Shown here: piece after piece, positions 1 to 5,224 of the stretch
Layout: the number at the start of each line of letters is the position of its first letter
How positions within the stretch are numbered: the stretch's first letter is position 1
Assembly (NCBI GenBank): GCA_964391025.1
Contig: CAYMKJ010000084.1
Span: 1-15,498, forward strand
Direction: 5' to 3'
From: SHZI01 sp964391025
GTDB lineage: Bacteria; Pseudomonadota; Gammaproteobacteria; Steroidobacterales; GCA-2729495
Length of the DNA: 15,498 nucleotides
Translations under genes and position numbers: made by a program
The notes under the pieces: generated by a model
Seen by the model: only the letters and a program-made list of their open reading frames with translations
Told to the model about the DNA's origin: nothing
Database searches by the model: none

Positions 1-2
1 TG

Positions 3-200
3 ACCGCCACCGGGACGCTGGCCGCCACCGCCTTCGGCGCCGGCCCGGTGGCGACCACCGCGGCGCAGCGGATCCTTTACGATCAGGCTACCGGCGCGCT
101 GTACTACGACCCGGATGGCAACGGAGCCACGGCGTCGGTGCGCTTTGCCACGCTGACCACCAAGCCCACGCTGACCTACGTCGACTTCGTTGTGCAGTAG
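3..200 (+). CDS. C-terminal end of an RTX-type, type I-secreted protein (partial)
   Basis: The last 65 codons of a protein whose start lies left of the window. The visible residues include RILYDQATGALYYDPDGNG, followed by VRFATL and the final YVDFVVQ. In RTX (haemolysin-type calcium-binding) proteins this tail follows the glycine/aspartate-rich nonapeptide repeats: an I-x-YD-x-x-TG-x-L-x-YD-x-DG-x-G segment, then a hydrophobic end that carries the uncleaved secretion signal for an ABC/MFP/TolC type I exporter. No GGxGxDxLx repeats are visible, so they would lie upstream. The enzymatic or adhesive activity of the whole protein cannot be judged from this part. The gene ends at TAG 198-200 and is followed 14 bp later by a GC-rich hairpin. 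It could belong to an integrated element ending near position 392 (inference). Family call firm; specific function unknown. Confidence 0.85.
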   Translation, partial: TATGTLAATAFGAGPVATTAAQRILYDQATGALYYDPDGNGATASVRFATLTTKPTLTYVDFVVQ

Positions 201-214
201 CCGCGGTGAATGTG

Positions 215-240
215 CCCGCTCCCGGGGATCCCGGGGCGGG
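215..240 (+). terminator. Strong GC hairpin after the RTX gene, probable terminator without a T-tract
   Basis: CCCGC (215-219) pairs with GCGGG (236-240), and CCCGGG (221-226) pairs with CCCGGG (230-235). Together they give an 11-bp stem with one bulged T (220) and a GAT loop (227-229). It starts 14 nt after the TAG of the RTX gene. No U-tract follows (TGAGACGCCC), so it may act as an mRNA 3' stabiliser or a weak or Rho-assisted terminator rather than a classical intrinsic one. Confidence 0.5.
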
Positions 241-368
241 TGAGACGCCCGTGAGTGATCAACAGACTGCGCCAGGGAACCCGCTTCTTCGGTGGCGAGT
301 TTGCGCAGATTACGCACGCTATAGTGTCTGCGCGTTTCCGAAGCAAACTATTAATTCATTGATTGTCA

Positions 369-392
369 GTTCAAGTCCTACACGGCCCACCA
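369..392 (+). other. tRNA 3'-end fragment (T-loop to CCA), possible attachment-site scar
   Basis: GTTCAAGTCC (369-378) followed by TAC and then ACGGCCCACCA (382-392) has the exact spacing of a tRNA from G53 through the T-loop, T-stem 3' strand, acceptor 3' strand, discriminator A and encoded CCA. From memory this matches the 3' end of GC-rich gammaproteobacterial tRNA-Lys(UUU). The 5' T-stem strand (GTCAG, 365-369) no longer pairs fully, and no 5' acceptor strand is present about 76 nt upstream (around 317), so it is not a functional tRNA. The preceding bases 346-368 still resemble a tRNA-Lys anticodon-to-variable region in about 15 of 23 positions. Integrases commonly use tRNA 3' ends as att sites and leave such a copy at the far end of the element. 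An intact tRNA would then lie left of the window in the same orientation. A chance match or decayed tRNA pseudogene are the alternatives. Confidence 0.5.
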
Positions 393-414
393 TGCATGCA
401 CCGGGCACCTGGCG

Positions 415-1311
415 ATGCTGACGCGCCGGGATGCACTCGGCGCCTCCCTCAGTGTCACCGGGCTCAGTCTCGGCGGCCTCGGGCTTTGCGCCCTGGCCAT
501 TGCCTCGCCGCCGTCTTCGGCTAACAGCGCGCCCGGCAACCCTGCGGCCCCCGTTCCGCCCGGGGCTTTGCTGACCACTTTCATGCGCCTTGCGGCCAGT
601 CTGGATGATCGGCTGGTGATCTGGTGGATGGACGGAATCCGCTACGGGGTGGTGGATGCCATCTGCCGGCCGCTGCACGGCATGCAGGTCGGGATGTTCC
701 ACCAGTTCGAAAGGCAGCCGGACGGCACGTACCGGTTTGCGATCTTCGAACTGACCTACTACACCGACCTCGATACCGGGGCGCTGCTGACGACCTACGC
801 CAACCCCTACACCGGCAAGACCGATAATGTGATCCACGTCAGGCTCGGGCCCACGGTCCGCTTCCAGACCGCCGAGGGGCTCACGGTGCCCCCCGATCCA
901 GCCCTTCGTGAGTACCACAGCAGGCTGGGGCCGGTGACCGTGCAGGGCGATCGGATCTGGGTGCGGACCGACGTGGAGGCCCGCATTGTCCTGCCGCTGC
1001 CAAAGGCGCCGGAAATCATCCTGAACCACTACACGACACTGGGCGGCCTCCTTGTGGAGGCCACCGACGAGACCCGCGCCAGCGTCCCTGCCGACCTGTC
1101 CTTTCAGAACATCATCCGCTGGGAGCCCTGGATGCGCATGGGCGATCGACCCGGGCATCTCATGAGTCGGGCCATCGGACGCAAGCTGGCGACCGTCGAG
1201 GAATTGCCAGCGGCTTACCTCGCCATGGCCGAGCGGCAGCACCCGGATTACCTCCGGGACCCCCGGGGAATTCTGGCCCGCACCCTGGCCAAGTCCGCGA
1301 CTGCCGGTTGA
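415..1311 (+). CDS. DUF1838 family protein with a Tat-like signal peptide
   Basis: A 298-residue protein of the DUF1838 family, whose biochemical function is unknown. The start MLTRRDALGAS, followed by an Ala/Gly/Leu-rich hydrophobic stretch to about residue 30, is a twin-arginine-type signal peptide (R4-R5), so export of a folded protein to the periplasm is likely. The body carries the family pattern as I remember it: SLDDRLVIWWMDGIRYGVV near 60-80, a YYTDLDTGALL segment around 120-130, then YANPYTGKTDNVIHVRLGP. It ends with a Trp-rich IIRWEPWMRMGD segment and HPDYLRDPRG. The 415 start is chosen because the Tat motif directly follows it; the ribosome binding site is weak. The gene stands alone, 190 bp before tRNA-Leu, with AT-rich patches on both sides (about 340-370 and 1330-1376), and is unrelated to the quality-control genes downstream. 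Confidence 0.8.
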   Translation: MLTRRDALGASLSVTGLSLGGLGLCALAIASPPSSANSAPGNPAAPVPPGALLTTFMRLAASLDDRLVIWWMDGIRYGVVDAICRPLHGMQVGMFHQFERQPDGTYRFAIFELTYYTDLDTGALLTTYANPYTGKTDNVIHVRLGPTVRFQTAEGLTVPPDPALREYHSRLGPVTVQGDRIWVRTDVEARIVLPLPKAPEIILNHYTTLGGLLVEATDETRASVPADLSFQNIIRWEPWMRMGDRPGHLMSRAIGRKLATVEELPAAYLAMAERQHPDYLRDPRGILARTLAKSATAG

Positions 1312-1464
1312 TGGATCCGACAAGCGGGATTCTAAATATCTCATAAACTAATGTAATATATGAATTAATGTCATGCTCCATCGCCCTCGATCAGAACGCG
1401 CCGTGGCGTGGCTTGGGGCACGACTAAAGGCGTCGTAGGGCCCGGTGGGCGCAAGGCCGTTCGG

Positions 1465-1470
1465 TATAAT
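1465..1470 (+). promoter_or_regulatory. -10 element of the tRNA-Leu/tig promoter
   Basis: A perfect TATAAT lies 32 bp before tRNA-Leu, followed by a GC-rich discriminator (GCCCGG) as usual for stringently controlled tRNA promoters. No good -35 is visible at 17 bp (CCGGTG, 1442-1447). The AT-rich block at 1330-1376 is too far upstream to be a classical UP element. Initiation would be expected near 1477. Confidence 0.5.
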
Positions 1471-1502
1471 GCCCGGAGAAAAGCCGCTTCAAGACCCCAC
1501 GC

Positions 1503-1587
1503 GCGAAAGTGGCGGAACTGGTAGACGCGCAGGATTTAGGTTCCTGTGGGGTAACCCGTGAGAGTTCGAGTCTCTCCTTTCGCACCA
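1503..1587 (+). tRNA. tRNA-Leu (anticodon UAG)
   Basis: 85-nt class II tRNA with encoded CCA (1585-1587). The acceptor stem GCGAAAG (1503-1509) pairs with CTTTCGC (1577-1583), with discriminator A1584 as expected for Leu. The anticodon stem CAGGA/TCCTG encloses the loop TTTAGGT with TAG at 1537-1539, reading CUA (and other CUN by wobble). The long variable arm and the GTTCGAG T-loop are clear. It ends 82 bp before the chosen tig start with no terminator between, so tig may be cotranscribed and released by tRNA processing. Confidence 0.97.
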
Positions 1588-1669
1588 ATATCGTGGCGGG
1601 TGCAGTCAGGCAGGACACCAAAGTATGCAGACGGTTCAGGAAGTCGACAGGGTGATGGAGGATTTGCAC

Positions 1670-2959
1670 GTGTCTCTGGAGGCCGGCCAGGGCCTTGAGC
1701 GGCGGCTGCAGGTTCGAGTGCCGGCGCAGCGCATCGAGCGTGAGGTGGAGACCCGGCTGCGTTCGGTTAGCCGGACGGCCAACATCAAGGGCTACCGCCC
1801 TGGCAAGGTTCCGGAAAAGGTCATTCGTCAGCGCTTTGGCGACCAGGTTCGCCGCGAAGTCTTGCAGGACGTCGTTCAGTCCACCTACAACGAGGCAGTC
1901 ATCGGTCAGCAGCTGCGCCCGGCGGGCGACCCCCAGATCGATGCGGCGCCGGAGGCGGGTGCCGAAGGCGTCGATTTCGCCTACACGGCCAGCTTCGAGG
2001 TCTTCCCCGAGTTCACGGTGCAGGGGCTCGAGGCCGTGGCCGCCAGTCGGCCCGACCCCGCGTTCGATGATGCCGACGTCGACTTCATTGCCGAGAACCT
2101 GCGGCGGCAGCGCTGTCACTGGCATGCCACGGACCGGGAGGCACGCACTGGTGACCGTGTGGTTGTCGATTTCCAGGGCCGCCTGAACGGCGCCCCGATG
2201 GACGGCGGCACTGGCGAGAAGGTCACGATCCTGCTCGGCGCTGGCCGGATGGTCGAAGACCTCGAGAAGCAGCTGGTGGGCGTGAAGTCCGGCGACAATC
2301 GCGAGATTACGGTGCGGTTTCCCGCCGACTACCAGAACCCGACCCTGGCCGGTCAGGCCGCCGATTTCAGTATCCAGGTTCATGAAGTCGCCGAAGAGCA
2401 CTTGCCCGAATTGGATGAGGAGTTCATCCGGAGCTTTGGCGTGGAAAGCGGCATGAAGGATGACTTCGTCAAGGACCTTCGCAACAACATGGCCGACGAA
2501 TTTTCGGCCCGGGCGAAAGCCGACGTCAAGCGCCAGCTGCTGGAGCAGTTGTTGCAGGCGAATCCGATCGACATACCCGTTGTCCTCGTTGAGCAGGAAG
2601 CCACGTCGCTGCAGGCCGACGCCATGCGCAATCTGAAGATCACGGACCCTGCGGCCGCGCCCGCGCTGGAGTCTTTCCGCCAGGCGGCTGAGCGCCGTGT
2701 TCGCCTCGGGCTGCTGATCGGCGCCCTGATTCGCGAACAGGAGCTGGTGGTGGACCGGGAGAAGGTTCGTGAGCGCATTGAGCGACTGTCCGACGGCTAC
2801 GAAAAGCCGGACGAAATTCGCAAGTTGTACTACCAGACGGCACAACTCCTGACTGAGGTGGAAAACTCCGTGCTCGAGGAGCAGGTGGTGGAGTGGCTGG
2901 CCAGCCGTGCTGCGATTACGCCGAAGCCTACGACGTTTCGCGCGCTGGTCGCTGGCTAG
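1670..2959 (+). CDS. tig: Trigger factor, ribosome-associated chaperone/peptidyl-prolyl isomerase
   Basis: 429 residues from GTG 1670 (E. coli: 432). Trigger factor docks at the ribosomal exit tunnel and shields nascent chains. The N-terminal ribosome-binding domain carries the signature loop GYRPGKVP (residues 41-48; GFRKGKVP in E. coli). An FKBP-like PPIase domain spans about 150-240 (GDRVVVDFQGRLNGAPMDGG), and the long helical substrate-binding C-domain follows. GTG 1670 is chosen because GGAGGA (1657-1662) sits 7 nt upstream and the product SLEAGQGLERR aligns with the E. coli N-terminus. An in-frame ATG at 1625 with a weaker AGGA would add 15 residues unlike the family; ATG 1655 has no well-spaced site. 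It heads the tig-clpP-clpX-lon order typical of gammaproteobacteria, with a 41-bp gap to clpP and no terminator seen. Confidence 0.97.
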   Translation: MSLEAGQGLERRLQVRVPAQRIEREVETRLRSVSRTANIKGYRPGKVPEKVIRQRFGDQVRREVLQDVVQSTYNEAVIGQQLRPAGDPQIDAAPEAGAEGVDFAYTASFEVFPEFTVQGLEAVAASRPDPAFDDADVDFIAENLRRQRCHWHATDREARTGDRVVVDFQGRLNGAPMDGGTGEKVTILLGAGRMVEDLEKQLVGVKSGDNREITVRFPADYQNPTLAGQAADFSIQVHEVAEEHLPELDEEFIRSFGVESGMKDDFVKDLRNNMADEFSARAKADVKRQLLEQLLQANPIDIPVVLVEQEATSLQADAMRNLKITDPAAAPALESFRQAAERRVRLGLLIGALIREQELVVDREKVRERIERLSDGYEKPDEIRKLYYQTAQLLTEVENSVLEEQVVEWLASRAAITPKPTTFRALVAG

Positions 2960-3000
2960 AGCGTGATGGCTAACACTTCAACGCAACAGGGACGGTAAAC

Positions 3001-3624
3001 ATGGCTATGGAAACCACAGCGCTCGGTCTTGTGCCGATGGTCATCGAGCAGACCGCGCGCGGCGAGCGGGCGTATGACATCTACTCGCGGTTGCTGAAGG
3101 AGCGGGTGATCTTCATTGTGGGCCCGGTCGAAGATCACATGGCCAATCTGGTGGTTGCACAGCTGTTGTTTCTCGAATCAGAGAACCCGGACAAGGATAT
3201 CCACCTGTACATCAACTCGCCGGGGGGCGTGGTCACTGCCGGTCTCTCCATCTATGACACGATGCAGTTCATCAAGCCCGACGTGAGTACTATCTGCGTC
3301 GGTCAGGCCGCCAGCATGGGTGCGCTGCTGCTGGCCGGGGGGGCGAAGGGCAAGCGCTTCTGCCTGCCGCATTCCCGCATCATGATTCACCAGCCTCTGG
3401 GCGGCTTTCAGGGTCAGGCATCGGATATCGATATCCACGCGAAGGAGATCCTGCTAACCCGGGAGCGTCTCAACCGCATCCTGGCCAAGCATACCGGCCA
3501 GTCCATGGAGCGGGTGGAGCAGGATACGGACCGGGATCGCTTCATGAGCGGGCCGGATGGGGTCGAATACGGGCTGATTGACGGCGTGTTGGAACGCCGC
3601 GCAGAAATCCGTAAGACTCCATGA
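3001..3624 (+). CDS. clpP: ATP-dependent Clp protease proteolytic subunit
   Basis: 207-residue serine peptidase. It forms a double seven-membered ring that degrades polypeptides fed in by ClpX (or ClpA) in the cytoplasm. The catalytic triad is intact: Ser105 in GQAASMGALLL, His130 in LPHSRIMIHQP, and Asp179 in DTDRDRFMSG. These equal E. coli precursor Ser111, His136 and Asp185. The N-terminus (MAMETTALGLVPMVIEQTARGERAYDIYSRLL) suggests a short propeptide cleaved before LVPMVIE, six residues shorter than in E. coli. The site AGGGACGG (2988-2995) lies 5 nt before the ATG. clpX follows after 136 bp and has its own promoter-like sequence, so the two could be expressed together or separately. Confidence 0.98.
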   Translation: MAMETTALGLVPMVIEQTARGERAYDIYSRLLKERVIFIVGPVEDHMANLVVAQLLFLESENPDKDIHLYINSPGGVVTAGLSIYDTMQFIKPDVSTICVGQAASMGALLLAGGAKGKRFCLPHSRIMIHQPLGGFQGQASDIDIHAKEILLTRERLNRILAKHTGQSMERVEQDTDRDRFMSGPDGVEYGLIDGVLERRAEIRKTP

Positions 3625-3681
3625 AAGATGCCGTGAAAAAGCCGCGTGATGTGAACTACTCGCGGTATGCGACGAGGGGTT

Positions 3682-3711
3682 TTGCACACCCCGCTGAACG
3701 CGTGCTATATG
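3682..3711 (+). promoter_or_regulatory. Sigma70-type promoter upstream of clpX
   Basis: TTGCAC (3682-3687) and TATATG (3706-3711) are 18 bp apart. The -10 is preceded by TG at 3703-3704, which makes it an extended -10 (TGnTATATG). The -35 lies inside a small inverted repeat, GGGGT (3676-3680) with ACCCC (3688-3692). Initiation would fall near 3718, just before the 16-bp palindrome, leaving a leader of about 43 nt. Confidence 0.55.
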
Positions 3712-3725
3712 TTAGTTGAAGCTCT

Positions 3726-3741
3726 CGTGACGCGCGTCACG
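3726..3741. promoter_or_regulatory. Perfect 16-bp palindrome in the clpX leader, candidate operator
   Basis: CGTGACGCGCGTCACG is a perfect palindrome placed about 8 bp downstream of the predicted start of transcription and just before the AGGAG site (3744-3748) of clpX. A dimeric repressor site is the simplest reading. As RNA, an 8-bp stem would need to open for a loop, so a DNA operator fits better than a hairpin. The binding protein is unknown. Confidence 0.45.
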
Positions 3742-3760
3742 GCAGGAGAAACCGGCGGCC

Positions 3761-5077
3761 ATGGTTGACGAAACCCGCGGACGAGGCGACGACGGCAAGC
3801 TGCTCTACTGCTCATTTTGCGGCAAGAGCCAGCACGAGGTGCGCAAGCTGATCGCGGGCCCGTCCGTGTTCATCTGCGACGAGTGCGTCGAGCTTTGCAA
3901 TGACATCATCCGTGAGGAACTGGAGGACCGTCAGGACCACCCCAGTACCAAGCTGCCAAAACCCCAGGAGATCAAGGGCGTCCTCGACGAGTATGTCATT
4001 GGCCAGGAGCGCGCCAAGAAGATCCTGGCCGTGGCGGTCTACAACCACTACAAGCGGCTGGAAAACCGGTCGGCTGACGGTGGCAAGAGCGACATTGAGC
4101 TCTCGAAGAGCAACATCCTGCTGATCGGTCCCACGGGCTGCGGCAAGACCCTTCTGGCCGAGACTCTCGCCCGGTTGCTCAACGTCCCGTTCGCGATCGC
4201 GGACGCGACCACGCTAACCGAAGCAGGCTACGTGGGTGAGGACGTCGAGAACATCATTCAGAAGCTGCTGCAGAAGTGCGACTACGATGTCGAGAAGGCG
4301 CAGACCGGTATCGTGTATATCGACGAGATTGACAAGATCTCGCGCAAGTCCGACAACCCTTCAATTACCCGCGATGTGTCCGGCGAAGGTGTTCAGCAGG
4401 CCCTGCTGAAGCTGATCGAGGGTACCATTGCTTCCGTGCCGCCTCAGGGGGGGCGCAAGCACCCCCAGCAGGAGTTCCTGCAGGTGGACACCCGCCACAT
4501 TCTGTTCATCGTTGGCGGCGCTTTCGCTGGCCTGGAAAAAATTATCCAGAAGCGTTCCCAGAAGAGCGGCATCGGCTTCGTGGCTGATGTGCGTAGCGCG
4601 GAAGACTCTCCTATTGGCGAGCTTCTCACCGACGTGGAGCCTGAGGATCTGATCCGCTACGGCCTTATCCCCGAGTTTGTGGGTCGGCTGCCGGTGGTGG
4701 CCACGCTGGACGAACTCGACGAGGCCGCACTGATCAGCATTCTGGTCGAGCCAAAAAACGCCCTCACCAAGCAGTACCGACGGCTGTTTGAGATGGAAGG
4801 CGCAGAGCTCGAGTTCCGGGAAGACGCCTTGCGGGCTATCGCGCTGCGCGCCATGCAGCGCAAGACGGGGGCGCGTGGCCTGCGCACGATTCTCGAGAAT
4901 ATTCTGCTGGACACCATGTACGAGCTGCCGTCCCTGCGGAACGCCCGTAAAATCGTTGTGGATGAAGCCGTTGTCACTGGCGAAACACGGCCCTACATCA
5001 TCTTCGAGACGGAAGAAACCACGCCCTTGCGGGCCGTGCAGGAAGAACGGAGGGCAGCCGGCTCCGGCAGCAACTAG
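3761..5077 (+). CDS. clpX: ClpX, AAA+ unfoldase of the Clp protease
   Basis: 438-residue hexameric ATPase that recognises degrons such as ssrA tags, unfolds substrates and threads them into ClpP. The N-terminal C4 zinc-binding domain has Cys17, Cys20, Cys39 and Cys42 (LLYCSFCGKSQ, FICDECVELC). The AAA+ core shows Walker A GPTGCGKT (123-130), pore loop GYVG (156-159), Walker B IVYIDE (184-189), RKH loop (232-234), sensor/arginine region EFVGRLP (305-311) and sensor 2 GARGLR (370-375). The IGF tripeptide (271-273) is the known ClpP-docking loop, so pairing with the upstream clpP product is expected. AGGAG (3744-3748) is 12 nt from the ATG, a little long. All signatures intact; length usual. Confidence 0.98.
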   Translation: MVDETRGRGDDGKLLYCSFCGKSQHEVRKLIAGPSVFICDECVELCNDIIREELEDRQDHPSTKLPKPQEIKGVLDEYVIGQERAKKILAVAVYNHYKRLENRSADGGKSDIELSKSNILLIGPTGCGKTLLAETLARLLNVPFAIADATTLTEAGYVGEDVENIIQKLLQKCDYDVEKAQTGIVYIDEIDKISRKSDNPSITRDVSGEGVQQALLKLIEGTIASVPPQGGRKHPQQEFLQVDTRHILFIVGGAFAGLEKIIQKRSQKSGIGFVADVRSAEDSPIGELLTDVEPEDLIRYGLIPEFVGRLPVVATLDELDEAALISILVEPKNALTKQYRRLFEMEGAELEFREDALRAIALRAMQRKTGARGLRTILENILLDTMYELPSLRNARKIVVDEAVVTGETRPYIIFETEETTPLRAVQEERRAAGSGSN

Positions 5078-5156
5078 ACTGTCGGGACTTTGAACTTCCG
5101 AAGGCCTGAATTTTCGAGTTCCTGAATGTTGGCGAGGACACTAGCCCCGCCTGCCC

Positions 5157-5204
5157 GAGTCTGCTGCGCCGCCCGGCCTCCCTTGGGAGTACCCGGCGGG
5201 ACTC
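5157..5204 (+). promoter_or_regulatory. Multi-helix RNA structure just upstream of the lon ribosome binding site
   Basis: Three nested complementary segments are visible. GAGTC (5157-5161) pairs with GACTC (5200-5204), CCGCC (5169-5173) with GGCGG (5195-5199), and CTCCC (5178-5182) with GGGAG (5185-5189), closed by a TT turn. It ends 8 nt before AGGAG (5213-5217). With no T-run after it, it is a poor intrinsic terminator for clpX. A leader structure affecting lon translation or mRNA processing is an alternative. The pairing is seen; the role is inference. Confidence 0.35.
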
Positions 5205-5224
5205 TAAATCCTAGGAGATGAAGG

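Noticed and set aside
303..333. Inverted repeat GCGCAG/CTGCGC with an internal TATAGT as an operator-promoter for DUF1838
   Set aside because: Six-base arms 19 nt apart are easily found by chance, and the only -35 candidate (TTGCGC) is 13 bp from the -10, too close.
1625..1669. Upstream ATG start for tig
   Set aside because: It would add 15 residues not found in the family. GTG 1670 has GGAGGA at 7 nt. It remains possible because AGGA (1612-1615) precedes 1625.
1424..2845. 473-codon open frame antisense to tig
   Set aside because: It mirrors codon bias of the GC-rich tig gene on the other strand, its protein matches no family I know, and tig itself is unambiguous.
3676..3692. GGGGT/ACCCC hairpin as a clpP terminator
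   Set aside because: Only a 5-bp stem with no T-run after it; it overlaps the -35 of the clpX promoter, so an operator-like or chance repeat is more likely.
5090..5118. Heat-shock (sigma32-type) promoter for lon
   Set aside because: TTGAAC at 5090-5095 resembles the -35, but no CCCCATnT-like -10 follows at 13-17 bp.
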